DNA of 46,662 nucleotides from Hesseltinella vesiculosa (taxonomy: Eukaryota; Mucoromycota; Mucoromycetes; Mucorales; Cunninghamellaceae), in assembly GCA_002104935.1 (NCBI GenBank), contig MCGT01000065.1:1-46662 (forward strand), given 5' to 3'. The position numbers and the translations under genes were made by a program. This document shows, piece after piece, positions 21,461 to 32,533 of the stretch. Under the pieces are notes generated by a model. It did no database searches, was not told where the DNA came from, and worked only from the letters and a program-made list of their open reading frames with translations. Within the stretch, counting starts at the first letter, position 1. Each line of letters starts with the position of its first letter.

Positions 21461-22180
21461 CTAGTGAGGACAGAATTCAACAGTGAAGCTTGTAGCACCG
21501 CAGGAATAAACGCTAGTGGCATCGTCATAGGCGTAAGAGTATGCGTCTGGGCAAGTTGATTTTGCAGCATCTGCATAGCGGCTAGGTTTGCAAGTGTTTT
21601 CACCATAAGCGCCTGTACAACAGTATTCAGGTGTTTGGAAATGGGAGCAGGCTGATTGGCAGGCCACAGCCTTACCTGTGGAATTATCCTTGGATTCAAA
21701 GCCCTGTGGACAAGAAGGCAGGGATTTACAAGCGGGAGTGCCGCAGTGCTTTTGTAGATTGTAAGGGTTGCTGGTTTTTGAGTCTGGGGTGATGGTCATA
21801 GGCAAATTCCATCCATCCACCAGGGAAATGTCGTACATTGTTTCAATATTTCCAGGCTTGAAGTTAAACTCAGCCAACGTAGTAGGTGCCCACAAACCAG
21901 AATACTTGCAAACTTGACCTTCGCATGATGTGCGAGCCCACACCCTGCCTTCCCAGCTGCTAGGGTAGGTAAAGGTATGTGATTGACCGGCTGAGACTGA
22001 TGTCGAGTCACCATACAGCTTCCCGTTTTCAGATGTACCCGCAATAATGGAGTAACTGCAGCTGTTCTTCACAACCACAGAGGGTGAACCACCACTGGCG
22101 TCACGTCGATAGGGTGGGAAACCGGCCGCCAAATCAAGCAAAATGGAAATAATGGCCACAGAGAGATATGGAATTTGCAT
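21461..22180 (-). CDS. Secreted thaumatin-like (osmotin-type) protein
   Basis: This is an intronless 239-residue protein. It starts with a signal peptide (MQIPYLSVAIISILLDLAAG), followed by a dibasic site (YRRD) that could be processed. The mature part has many paired cysteines and family features: an N-terminal beta strand VVVKNSCSYSI, the RVWARTSC segment, LAEFNF, DISLVDGWNLPM (close to the family's YDVSLVDGFN), CSSACxxFxTPEYCC-like spacing (CQSACSHFQTPEYCC) and a final TSFTVEFCPH. Thaumatin-like proteins act outside the cell, and some bind or hydrolyse beta-glucans. In a fungus a role in wall remodelling is plausible but not shown here. Confidence 0.93.
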   Translation of the reverse strand: MQIPYLSVAIISILLDLAAGFPPYRRDASGGSPSVVVKNSCSYSIIAGTSENGKLYGDSTSVSAGQSHTFTYPSSWEGRVWARTSCEGQVCKYSGLWAPTTLAEFNFKPGNIETMYDISLVDGWNLPMTITPDSKTSNPYNLQKHCGTPACKSLPSCPQGFESKDNSTGKAVACQSACSHFQTPEYCCTGAYGENTCKPSRYADAAKSTCPDAYSYAYDDATSVYSCGATSFTVEFCPH

Positions 22181-22749
22181 GTTAAATGGTCTAATCGTTG
22201 AAAAGAAAAAGAACCCTCACTTTTTTCTTCACGTTTTAAAGAGCTTTTTTTTTTACTTTTTTTTTTTTTGGCGTCGATGATCTCTTTGCCACCTAGCGAA
22301 TGGCAGCAAGAGAAAATTCAGGGAACAATTCCATTTCTCAGCCGGTGGGCAGCCAAGTTTCAGATTATTTTTTTCCAAGATTCTGTCAATTCGAAACTGT
22401 TGTTCCTATGGACATGTTTTAGAAAGACACGCTCTGAGCAGCTGGTTGTTCTAGGTCCCTATGTCAGGCCCCCTTGATAATAATAGAAATAAAACCTGGG
22501 TTTGCATTCCCCCACCAACAAAACTTTGCAGAAAGCGCGATGCTATTTTTTTCTGTTCTGTGGAAAAGTAAAGAGTGAGACAGAGCAGTGACTTATTTTA
22601 GACCAAAGGCTGACAATGCGGCGTAAAGTTTATAAAAGTTGTTACGACTAAATGTTTGAACAAATGGGGTGTATTCTACAGTGTATGAAATTGAGCAAAA
22701 AAAAAAAAAAATGGCGGGAAGAGGGTAGTGGAGTACAATACGAGAACGT
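22181..22749. promoter_or_regulatory. Promoter of the thaumatin-like gene and 3' flank of NOG2
   Basis: The region upstream of the thaumatin-like ATG carries A/T tracts (about 22244-22270 on the plus strand). No further gene is supported. The rest is the 3' flank of the next minus-strand gene. Confidence 0.35.
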
Positions 22750-24968
22750 CTAACGGCGCTTGCGCTTGCCAGCTGTTTGGGAGCCCTTCAGACGACTCTG
22801 TAAAACCTTTTTGGTGGATTCATCGGGTTTAACTTTGTTGCGATTACGGTTCTTGACATTGGCAGTTTCATAATAATGGACACCAACCTTCTTCTTCTTT
22901 CTGCCATCGGTATCATTGGCATGATCTTGCGATGTCTTTGCTTTCTTGCGAGGGTTGGGCTCGTCCTCGTCTTCTTGAAGTTGTACCTGGGGCTGATCAT
23001 CATCGGAGTCTTCGCTTTGTTCGCCAGCTTCTACATCACTCAGCTCCAATTCACTGTCCATTTCTTCGCCTTCGATCACTGGGGCATGAACAGTAGGACC
23101 ATCTTCTCCGACAACGCTTTCAAAGACCTCATCCCAGTCGGTAACTTGATTATCTGCAGCGGCCGTATCAGCGGAGGCGGATTTACTGGCAGCGGCTTCT
23201 TTTTGTTGCTTGACTTGCTCACGTTCTTTGGCAATCAGCTCCTTGTTGTTGGCCAAATCGTCGTCCATAAAATCAGAAGATACATGGATTTTGCCAAACA
23301 GTTGGTCGACCTTGATTTTCTTCTTGATATCTTCCATCTCCTTTTGTTCGTCGGTTTTGGGAGCGACGGCTTCAGGGGGAGGCACGTAGTAGGGGATGCG
23401 CCCACGGAGCCAGTCATTAAGAACCATGACAGACGTGTTGTGAAGATCGGGCTCAGCACGCTTGAGAAGTTTACCGTTCTTGCGAGCGAGCTGTTCCAAG
23501 AAATCAGTTGAGTCGCGCCATTCACGGATACCGTAGGTTCGTCGCAGGTATTCATGTCGTACACGATCCATGATCGTGGGGATAGTGTCTTCGGGATTGG
23601 GGATATTTTCGACACGAACTGAGCCTTTGAGGATGATATCGACTTCATCATCGTCGACATTGGGAGGGACCACACCAGGGCAATCGATCAAATAAATACG
23701 CTTCATCAAGGTAATGTATTGCCACACCTTGGTTTCACCGGGAATTGGGGCAACGTTGCATACTTTTTTCGCTTTGAGGGTGTTGATGATGGAGGATTTG
23801 CCTGTGTTGGGATATCCGATGAAGCCCACAGAAATCTGCTTCTTGTCGGTATGCAAGCTGGAGAATTGACGCAGCAACTGAATCAAGGAACCTTTACCAA
23901 ACGAGTTGTTGATGGAGGCATGGAATGCTAATGTGGGAGCGTCTTTGGATAAATTAGCCACCCAGCGAGCCTAATCAAGAACAAAACTTTTTTTGAGTAA
24001 CCATTTGGTTCGTCACCTCTTTGGCATTGATCTTTACCGTTGACCAAGTAGGGACGAGATCGCATTTGTTCAAAACAAAGATCAAATGTTTATGAGGCTT
24101 TTCCTTGCGAATGAAGTTTTCGACATTGCGGCAGCGTGTGCCAATGGGGTCGCGGGCATCCAAGACATGAATGATGATATCGGACGAATCAATGACTTTG
24201 TATAATTCGTTCCAAATACGCTTCGACTGACCAGCCTGCAGGTACCATCCTCTTGCTTCGTCCGTAAAGTCATGAATCTTGTTGGCCAATAAACTGGTGT
24301 CTTTTTCAGCCTTGTAGTTTTCTTTTTTTAAAAAAGAACAAAAAACATGATTGTTAAAAAAAATAAATTGTAGGCACGCTATTCCTTACCATTAGTATCA
24401 TCGACTCGAGTCATCATTTCTTCCATAGAGTTGATAGCCAATCTGGGCCGCTTACGCTGAGCTTTGTTGCCAAATGTGTTTGCAAACGAATCGGTTTCCA
24501 GGATATGCATACGGCTCGACTTTGTAGGGTCCTGCAATAGGGACATTGGTAGCTTGTTCTGCTTCAAGAGGATTTGATAGGGATCATGCACCTTTGCACT
24601 AAGTGATTCTCGAAAGTCTTCTAATGCTTTTTGGCCAATGACTCGAGTATTGCCTAGAGCAGATCATAGTCAAAATGTTAGATTTGAAATAGATCATGTT
24701 CTGCATCGACAGTGGGCAACCTACCAAACCATTTGCGATTAGGAGCCACTCGGGCAGTCGTCACTTCTGTGCTTTGGAATTCGGCTGCTTTGATCACGTT
24801 GCCTTTGGAATCATGGATGGCCTTGCCGCCTTTGAGCATATTGACGTACTTGACCTTCTTTGCATCGCGGTAAAAATTTTCACCCTTGACACGCAAGTTT
24901 GTGGCTCGATGATCACCACCAGCTTTGTCTCTAGATACTCGATTCTTTTCTTTTTTGAATTGACCCAT
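22750..24968 (-). CDS. NOG2: Nucleolar GTP-binding protein 2 (NOG2/GNL2)
   Basis: This GTPase acts in late nuclear maturation and export of the 60S ribosomal subunit. Four exons (24968-24725, 24653-24390, 24321-24017, 23970-22750) join in phase to 677 residues. The circularly permuted G-domain order of the YlqF/Nog2 family is clear: DARDPIGTR and the G4 motif NKCDLVP (about residues 254-260) precede the G1 loop GYPNTGKSS (about 323-331) and the G3 motif DCPG. The N-terminal domain begins [20 protein letters not shown], typical of NOG2. The C-terminus is long, acidic, then strongly basic (KRKRR), suiting nucleolar targeting. The protein is longer than yeast Nog2 and nearer the length of animal GNL2. 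Confidence 0.97.
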
Positions 24969-25510
24969 GCTGGCTTAAGAAAAAGAGGAAAGTGTGAAAA
25001 AAAAAAAACGGATGCTTCCTTTCTTTTTAATCCGCAGGTGGCTTGCGGGCTTGCGGATTTGTGAACTCCGGCATTGTTGGTCACAAACTGTAAGTCGTTC
25101 ACTGTTCGCAGACCCCATTTCCTGCCATGATATAATAAATAGAAAGAATTCAAAAAGGAACTGTGATATTCTCTCTCCTATTTTTTTCAGGTCATGGTGT
25201 TGGTCTACCAAAGATATGGTGTTGGTCTACCAAAGATGGTTTAACCAGCAGGCTATCATATATTAGTTTTACCGAAAACTTAAATACAGTTCTGCGCCAA
25301 GTGATTAATGCTATAATCTTTAACCATTCTAGATACTCATGGGCATGGCAAAATGCCTTGATAGGTGCAAGATTTGAACCATTGCCCACCGCTACTTCCA
25401 ACCCCATCGACTTTCTGCTAGGTCGGCAAGCGGCAGGTCCGAGGCTCACTGCTCTTGCACTATAAAAGGACCACCGTGAAAATGATCTTAATTTTATTGG
25501 CAAGGCTGAT
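24969..25510. other. Spacer between NOG2 and the sugar transporter
   Basis: It contains the NOG2 promoter and a perfect tandem pair of a 22-bp unit ATGGTGTTGGTCTACCAAAG.. at about 25194-25237. A B-box-like GGTTCAAATC near 25372 (minus strand) does not fold into a tRNA. No gene is supported. Confidence 0.4.
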
Positions 25511-27009
25511 TCATTGGTAGCTAGTGGGGAGGACGACGGGCTGCTGGACGTCTGCCGCGGGGAGCAGCTGATAGTTGGGCGCTGGTCCTCTCCATCGGTG
25601 GACAGCGTACCCAGAGCGAACGACTTCGTCTGCACTCTTATTTTTGGTTTCGGGGAGGTAGAAGAAGGCTAGGACAAGGAGGAGCGACAGAGAGATAGCA
25701 AACACGTAAAACACTTGACCATTGCCGATGATATCACGGAGTTTCATAAATCCCGCAGACACCATAAAATTGGAGATCATATTGGTGGCCAGACCGACCG
25801 ATCCAGCACTTGCCACAGCATGCGTTTCCACTAATTCAGGGATCATTAAAAATGGGATTGGACCTAGACCAATAGCAAAGGCAGCAACAAATGCAACAAT
25901 ACCAAATGCAGAGGTGCGGTCCTGTCCATTTTCGATACTCCAACCCAGAAGGATGCTGCTGGAAGCCATGAATACGGCTGAAGTCAGGAAAAGGGAGCGG
26001 CGACCGGATCGATCCATCAGATAAGCCGAGACAAGCGTCATAAGAAGGTTGATCACTGAGATCAAGACAGTGATACGGTCAGAAGCATCAGGGAACACGC
26101 TGGACATGATAGAGGTGGAATAAAAAATCACAGCATTGATCCCAGACAGCTGTTGGCTGAGTTGGAGCAATACCACCAAGAAGAACCCATGGCGGTATCG
26201 TTTGGTTGTAATGAATTGCATCAACGTCACATTTGAACTGGAGGCAGATGATGGTGCCAGCGGTGAAGACGAGCTATTGGACGAGCTCATGAGATCAGGG
26301 GTGGTTGCAGGGCCAACCAAGGAGTCACGTCGCCATTCTTCGATTTCTTCTTCAACGTCTTCCAAAGAAGAACCGCGTAATCGTAGCAAGGCTTGCTTGG
26401 CTTGATGAGTCCCTCCTTGCCGGGAAGCCAGGTACTTTGGTGAGTCGACACAGAATGGCAGCAAAAAGAGCTGGGCAAAAGCGACAACTGCACCAACGAA
26501 CAAGATCCAGCGCCACATGGTTACCAAGAACATGCCCAGAATTTGTGATACCATGATGCCGATGACAATGGCCAATTGTGTCAGAGTGCCAAAGAAACCG
26601 CGACTTGACTTGGGAACACACTCTGCCAAGTAAACGGGTGTGACCACTGTCACCATGCCGCTACCGATGCCAGCGATAAACCGCCCAACAAAAAGCATCC
26701 AAGGGGACCAAGCAAACGTCATGATCAGTGAGCCTGTACCAATAAAGAGAGTAGTGTAAACAAGCGTCTGTCGCCGTCCATATTTGTCGCTGTAGTGGGA
26801 CGCCGACAATGCACCAATCAAACCACCAGCAAGAAGCATGGCCACGATAAGTGAGTATTGAGCATCGGACATGGGCAAGCAAGGAGGCAAGAAGGCGCCA
26901 TCATCTTGTACTATCCAATCATTTTTTAACCGGCATTTCGAAATTACGTCTTGAGGGGTATTCAATTCTCCAGTCAAATAGCCATACTGGAACGGGCTCT
27001 ACTTTTTTC

Positions 27010-27042
<33 letters not shown>

Positions 27043-27140
27043 ATGTTAGATGTGCCATGGACATTTATTCAAGACATTCTTACCAGGGCAATGACGAAAA
27101 CTACAAACAGTAAATAAATGGTGATGGAGCTTCTTGACAT
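25511..27140 (-). CDS. MFS sugar transporter (SLC2/GLUT-like)
   Basis: This is a plasma-membrane or vacuolar hexose carrier of the major facilitator superfamily. Two exons (27140-27084 and 26998-25511) join to 514 residues starting MSRSSITIYLLFVVFVIAL. The intron holds an A tract of nearly 30 bases. The junction restores LSPFQYGYLTGELNTP, the GYxxGxxNxP motif of the first helix in GLUT proteins. Other signatures are DKYGRRQT between helices 2 and 3, GRFIAGIGSGM, VYLAECVPKSSRG, a PESPR-like VDSPKYL, QQLSGINAVIFYS in helix 7, MDRSGRRSL, and PETKNK at the end of helix 12. Twelve hydrophobic segments are present, with a Ser-rich cytoplasmic loop (SSSNSSSS). Substrate is not predictable; a hexose is most likely. 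Confidence 0.93.
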
Positions 27141-28277
27141 ACGATTCCTATCGAAAAGAAAAGAGGACGGTGATGAATGAAGTGGAAAAAGAAAGAGTGG
27201 GAAAAAAAAAAAGCTGGCCTCGTTCTTCAATCCCCCCTTCCCCCCTCCCCCCCTTCAAAAAAAAATGATAATCATTTGAAGCACTTGGCTGGAAGGCTCC
27301 ACTTCATGTTCAATTTCGATGGTATTGGCATAAAACAAATTCACCGCAACAGATTCGCGTTGAGGGCCTTTTAAGTCCAAACTCGTTTCTACTCGATTGG
27401 CTTTGCATCGCTGTCCCCTGCTCTGGACGGCATTAAAGTTGCCAAGCGAGGGCAGAACTCGAGTCAGCTGAGCAGCGGTTTTTTTTTTTTTTCGTGAGGT
27501 TGAGGCACATTCTTTGAACCGTTTTTGGCCAGCTAGTCAATTGGGCTTCTGAAATCTATTAAGTGTGCGAGAGAAGTGAAATAATATTGTAAGAGTACGC
27601 CCGATTGCCAGCCTTCTAGCTCTTCTCTGTGCTGTCTGAGAGACTTTTAAAGTTAATCATGGTCTTTTCTTATCATCTTATACCGAAATGTAAAATTAGG
27701 GGCCGGTCGACTTGGGTAATTTTGCACTGTGGTTTTTATCAGATCGTGATCGTCGGGGGGTTTCATGGCGAAAATGGCCGATTTTCATTTTTTTTTAGCT
27801 GGAGAATCGGAGGTGTCAACACGAATCTACTCAATAGATGGCTGGGCAACCTTCACCAATCGACCTTATTTTTTCAGTATAAACATCATTCATGTATAAG
27901 CGCACTTGTACAAAATTTCACATCGGTCCAATGAACCAAAAGTACTGTGCAGCGTAACTTTTTTTTTTTCGAATGAAGAAAAAAGGTTTGGTCATATTCA
28001 GCCTCCGCACGCCTTCGATTTCAACCGGTGCCAATTTCTTTTTTGAAGTCGTGTCTGTTCCAACCTCAGTCTCTTCAGCTTGGTTTGACAAAAGCATTCA
28101 AAAAATGTTGGTCATTTGGAAATTACGCCTTTTTTTTGGAGTCCACTTTTTGCTTGCACTGGAAATACTCACCCGGTGAGTTTGCCCACTAAAAAAAATT
28201 TACGGCTGAAAAATAAACCTGGCTCAGGAAGTAATGTTTGAATGTGCGATTGTTTTTTATTATTCAAATGATCGTAT
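27141..28277. other. Gene-free stretch upstream of the sugar transporter
   Basis: This holds the promoter of the transporter (nearest part) and 3' flank of the next minus-strand gene. Frames at 27629-27934 and 27973-28179 have no recognisable domain and are crossed by A/T tracts. No RNA gene is seen. Confidence 0.35.
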
Positions 28278-29539
28278 TTAGTTGTTTTGTTTCAAGTGAC
28301 CGACTGCTAGTGTGATAGCCACCATTGGGTCGCCGTTAGCCTGTGACAGATAATCGTTCAAAACCGAGCAATCTAGCTGCGGAAGAACGTGACACATTTC
28401 GTTTAGCACCTGCTGATTGTTCTTGGGCAGATCCGGTCGTTTTTTTGGGAGTGTAGGCGCCCTTGAATGAGTGAACAAAGATTTTTTGGACGTGTGATGG
28501 TGCATATGTAACGGAGTTACCCGGCTGGGGAGATGGAGTTTTGGTACAGGAGGTGCAGCGTTTTCACTTGTCCATTGCATGGACTGAACCATCCTCTCTC
28601 GTAGATATAGCGGTTTCTTGCTATCCATTTTTTTTTGTGACAAGGCGCCTTTTCTAAATATCATGCTAATTGATCCGTTCAAGGACAAGCTGTGTTCACT
28701 TCGTCCTTTGAAGGTCGATGGCCCTACTGGCTTCAATGGTTGCCTGGCTATGGGCGTGTAACCTATGCGTAAAAAAAATACATGGTTACACTGAACGTCT
28801 CGCTCATCGGCTTTTTTCCTTTTAACGGCACCTTGGCATAATAGAGCTGATTTCCCCTTGTTTTTGAATTTTAGTACCCAATTGTAAAGGGTTGATGGTG
28901 CCTGGATGCATTGCTGATAGGTTTTTTCATAAAAGCGAATTCGCTCATCAATGCCTGGTATCCTCATCATCTCTTCGTAGCTACGAGCGTAGTATTTGCA
29001 TACTGGTGAAGGCAGTTTTCTTTTAGGTGATCCAGTGCATGGCGAGACGGTCCTGCCTTCGTTAGTTTGTACGGAGTGGTCGGAAAGCGAAAGTGTTGTC
29101 AAAGGTAGAGGACGACTGTTGTTTGAAATCATGATCTTCAGATTGGGGGCGTTCTTTTTAGTGGCAAACTGAGGGAGTTCCTCGTCTTCGTTGTCATCGT
29201 CGTGCCTAGTGGCTTCAGATTCGAATGTATTTTTACATGCCTTAATGTCAATATCTTTTATGCTGACGTCAATATCATTGATTGTATCCATTAACTCCGC
29301 AAAGTCTTCTGACACTTGAAACTGTAGCATGGCGTCCATCAGTGTATGCCGCTGATAGTTGTCAGGTTGACTATTGTCGTCAACATTTGAAAAAATTTCC
29401 GATTTTGAAACTTCTCTTGTCATTTCAGAAAAGTCATCAATGACCGATTGCAGATCTCGAAGCTGGGACACAATGTCTTTTATAAAATTATATGAGTAAG
29501 CTCGTACATCTCCTCCACCCTGGTACCTTGTGAAGTCAT
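28278..29539 (-). CDS. Uncharacterised protein with a C-terminal CUE-like domain
   Basis: I propose exon 1 at 29539-29527 (ATG ACT TCA CAA G), a 50-nt intron, and exon 2 from 29476, giving MTSQDIVSQLRDLQSVIDDF at the start. Without this junction no ATG precedes the long frame. The protein is about 400 residues. It has an acidic N-terminal third rich in Asp, a middle region beginning YYARSYEEMMRIPGIDERIR and running into a Trp-containing helix, then a basic low-complexity stretch and a C-terminal segment (VLPQLDCSVLNDYLSQANGD) matching the CUE/UBA-like ubiquitin-binding pattern. An internal intron near 28800-28770 is possible but would be unusually short, so I left it in frame. Function is unknown; ubiquitin binding is an inference. 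Confidence 0.65.
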
Positions 29540-30930
29540 CGGGATTAAAAAAGGCTCAAAAAAAAAAAAAAAGAAGAAAGAAAGAAAGAAAGAATGAAGG
29601 CTGTCAGAAAAGCATTTTTTTTTTTTTGCAAAAACGGGTTTATTCAGGGAGGACCAATAGGTTGACTAATTGGTTATGGAATGATGGCCATTGGGAAGGC
29701 AAACCCGCTACGGTACTTGCATTCGCCCCAGCGGAAAATCAAATTCACCTGACTTGAGAGAGCAATACTAACTGTAACATAATAGGGAAAGGGGTACTTG
29801 ATCTACTGTTTGAACTGCCAAAGGATCAATTGCCTGGCACCAACAGAATCAGCAAACAGATACTGAAAAGCAAAATTGTCGTGGACATGGTTTCAAACGC
29901 GCTCTTGGGAGTTCCTGCTGGCACATATGCAACAGCGGATGCAGAATGGCATGGTGATTGTCTTTACTTGTCTAATCTTGGAATTCAACACTGCGTGCTG
30001 CCGCAGCCTTCACGGCCAGGTCCATACGATATTTCCATCAAGTTCAAACTCTGCATGGGCGTCTGCTTATTCTTCTTATTTTCTGTGTGGACAAGCTGAA
30101 GCCAGTGACGCTCTTGGCCAAATTCAAATTTGTTGAAGGTAGCACATCCACATATACGCTATAATATCATGATTTTTGGGCGAAATCTGTGTACATGATC
30201 ACCAAACCAAGCAACAACGCTGTAGAGCCAGACAACTACGCCCGTTGGAAGCTAGGTGTTAACGGTGTTGGCAGCGTGTGTCTCTGGCTGGCTGGCCCAA
30301 AGCTGAACTTTTTTTTTTTTTTTGCGATTTCATTCCTGTTAAAGACTTTGTTACTGCAATATTTTTATTTCAAAGCTGAGAAAATCAGGGGAGATAGACC
30401 ACATGATATGCAACTGGGAGGAGGTATGAGGAATACTTGATATCAAAGGGTAAATTCATTTTCTGATTGAATCGCGATAAAAGATTGAATTCTTTCAATT
30501 TCCGAACATCGTTTGCTACACGGGCTAATTTCAAATAGCGCACTTGTGGCTGCAATTTGGCAACGGTTCAAGTGAGCTGTCACTCTCTTCTGCATCCAAG
30601 CACTTTCGCTTAGACGCGACACGATATTTTTTGCTTTGAACGAGACAGGGATGTTGACAAGGGAAGTATCCACTTTAAGCCACAGCTTTTCATTGTTCGA
30701 GCAATTCACATAGCGACATGCGCCAAATCTTCTCTTTGTTCAGTTCCAATGAAGTGCACTCCATGGCAAGCCGGTAGAGTGATCGCACTGTCGAATTTTC
30801 AGGGAGGGAATGGCCATACAAGGTTGGCGATTGTTAAATCAGAAACATCGTCAAAGCCTTTACAGGTGACACGTTGGCATCAACTTCTTCGCACGATAGG
30901 CTTGATTCTGACACTAGATAACAATTCTTA
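29540..30930. other. Spacer with unassigned plus-strand frame
   Basis: A plus-strand frame at 29830-30099 (containing KSKIVVDMVSNALLGVPAG and RPGPYDISIK) looks protein-like, but it has no start context and no recognised domain. It may be debris of a mobile gene. The minus strand at 30443-30930 may hold the eroded C-terminal end of the adjacent recombinase relic. No other gene is supported. Confidence 0.3.
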
Positions 30931-30939
30931 GCCCAGAAT

Positions 30940-31850
30940 TCACAACATAGAATACGGTGCATCCATGGTTTTCCATCATCAGGCATGGATTTGGTGATAA
31001 ATGTCAACGGAAAGAGCTTATCGATGTAAAATACCACCACCAACGGATAGGAATTGTCCAATGTTTAGCGTTTTGGCTGTATTTCACCAATCGTTCCATA
31101 AAAGCTTCATTCACGCTGGATCCTTGCCAAGTGGTGTCGTGTTCCCCTTTTCCATACGGAGCATGACAACAAAGGATCAGGTAGGCCCTTCCCCTTCAAA
31201 CTCCAAGTCCACCAAGTAGGCTAGTTCCAGCGCACGAGTGGTCTCTCCACGTAAAAGCATGATGTGCTGCATCAAAAACATCATGCGGTTGCGGATGGCT
31301 TCCCCAGATCCAAGCTCAAAATAGTACTTTGATGCCTTGACCAGCTCCTCGACTGTATAGCCATCATGAGGGCCGTTGACGCCTCGACCTTCAAAATTGC
31401 CATGGCGGCGCTGCTGCTCCTTGCGCTTGCGGCCACATGTTCAATCTGTGAAAATCGGTTCAATGGACTAAGTCAAGAATGAGCGAGACCGAAAAAATAA
31501 AATCAGATTAAAAGAGACTGTAATGTGGGTTGAGAATTTATCGGGGAGACGGAGATTGAAATGTGATGAACGGAGGAGAGGACAGATGATGTGAGACGTG
31601 CCAATAAATGAGTGATATCTTCTTTTTTTTTTTTTTTTTTTTGTATTTACACGTTGATGGTCTGCTTTCGTGCTACCTACTCTCCGAGTAGGTCAACAAA
31701 GGCTTGGCTGTGCTGTTCGATGGATGCCAAGGAGAGCGCCTTAACGGTAGTGGAAGGGCCATGAGCGTCACTCCTCCAAATACACTTCGAGTCAACATTT
31801 CTTCGGTAACAATCTCCCCATCGCGGTAGCGCTATTGTTGGCAAAAGCGC
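30940..31850 (-). pseudogene. Crypton/Ndc10-type tyrosine recombinase relic
   Basis: Crypton elements move by a tyrosine recombinase related to the DNA-binding part of yeast Ndc10. On the minus strand, RYRDGEIVTEEMLTR (31823-31779) matches the N-terminal SAM-like part. A shifted frame then gives TVKALSLASIEQHSQAF. After a gap, 31437-31176 encodes CGRKRKEQQRR, VEELVKASKYYFELGSG and IRNRMMFLMQHIMLLRGETT, the most conserved block of this family in mucoralean genomes. A TGA at 31178-31176 and a following frame carrying VVMLRMEKGNTTPLGK show further breakage. I could not find an intact catalytic C-terminus. The family name rests on my recall of the pattern, not on an alignment. Confidence 0.55.
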
Positions 31851-32089
31851 TTAGTTTTTTGAGTTGTCAGGAACAAGGTCGTCAATATATCAATATGATA
31901 TGTACTGTTATACAGCAGCTTACCTTGAGTCGTTCTTGTCTGGATGCATATGGCATCCTTGTGCTAGCTGGTCGAGCTTCCTTCTGTCTTCCTATGACAA
32001 GGTCAATCATTCTTCATTCTCAGGAGGGGTGGCCCCAGGGTTAGGAAACGGTCTCTCCCGTGTGCTTGTCTGTCACGATTGGGTTTAAC

Positions 32090-32460
32090 CATTTGAAATT
32101 AAGAGAGCGAGGGTGAGTGTGAGTGAGTGAGTGAGTGAGTGAGCGAGTGAGCGAGTGAGGGGAGAGAAAGAGAGGTGGGTATGGGTCGTGGAGGGAAAAT
32201 AAATACAAAAAAGAAAAAAAAAAGGTGACAACAGCACGTCAAATCTCCTTTGGGTTCGTTTAAAACTTACCACGTCTCATACCAGCTTCACACCTGTTGG
32301 GGAGGTACGATGGTTCATAGCCCAGACTTCTCTGGCATAGTGAGATAAAGCGGAGAGGATGGCACAGATGTCAATCTTGCCTGTTTGTTGAAGCTTGGTT
32401 GCAAAAACGACACCATAACTTGGATTAAATTTTGGAGGTTCACCTGATCGGATTGCTTTT
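32090..32460 (-). pseudogene. Unidentified coding fragment upstream of the recombinase relic
   Basis: The minus strand at about 32457-32285 has an open frame containing PKFNPSYGVVFATKLQQTG and ILSALSHYAREVWAMNHRT, ending at TGA. A GTAAGT donor follows at about 32274 in a different frame. The composition looks like real protein, and the position and strand suggest an N-terminal part of the same mobile element as the recombinase relic. I do not recognise it. 32098-32165 on the plus strand is a GAGT-rich microsatellite. Confidence 0.3.
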
Positions 32461-32533
32461 AAAATTTTATTAACGGAATCCGTTTTGTATGTACAGGTAA
32501 AAGAATAAGCAGGAAAAAAGGGAGACAGGCAGC

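Noticed and set aside
22876..23511. 211-residue plus-strand frame opposite NOG2
   Set aside because: It is the antisense shadow of the acidic C-terminal coding region of NOG2.
25340..25440. tRNA-like B-box (GGTTCAAATC on the minus strand)
   Set aside because: No acceptor, D or anticodon stem can be paired around it, and the T-arm stem does not form, so it is not called as a tRNA.
27629..28179. Plus-strand frames as a gene
   Set aside because: No ATG context, domain or splice signals were found, and the translation is low-complexity and Phe-rich.
28771..28799. Intron in the CUE-like gene (GTGTAA...ATAG)
   Set aside because: At 29 nt it would be too short for efficient splicing, and the frame stays open through it.
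29830..30136. Overlapping plus-strand frames as a gene
   Set aside because: The text looks protein-like but has no recognisable family, no clear start and stops nearby, so it is left as unassigned.
32098..32165. GAGT/GAGC microsatellite as a regulatory site
   Set aside because: It is a simple repeat within transposon debris, with no gene start nearby that would give it a role.
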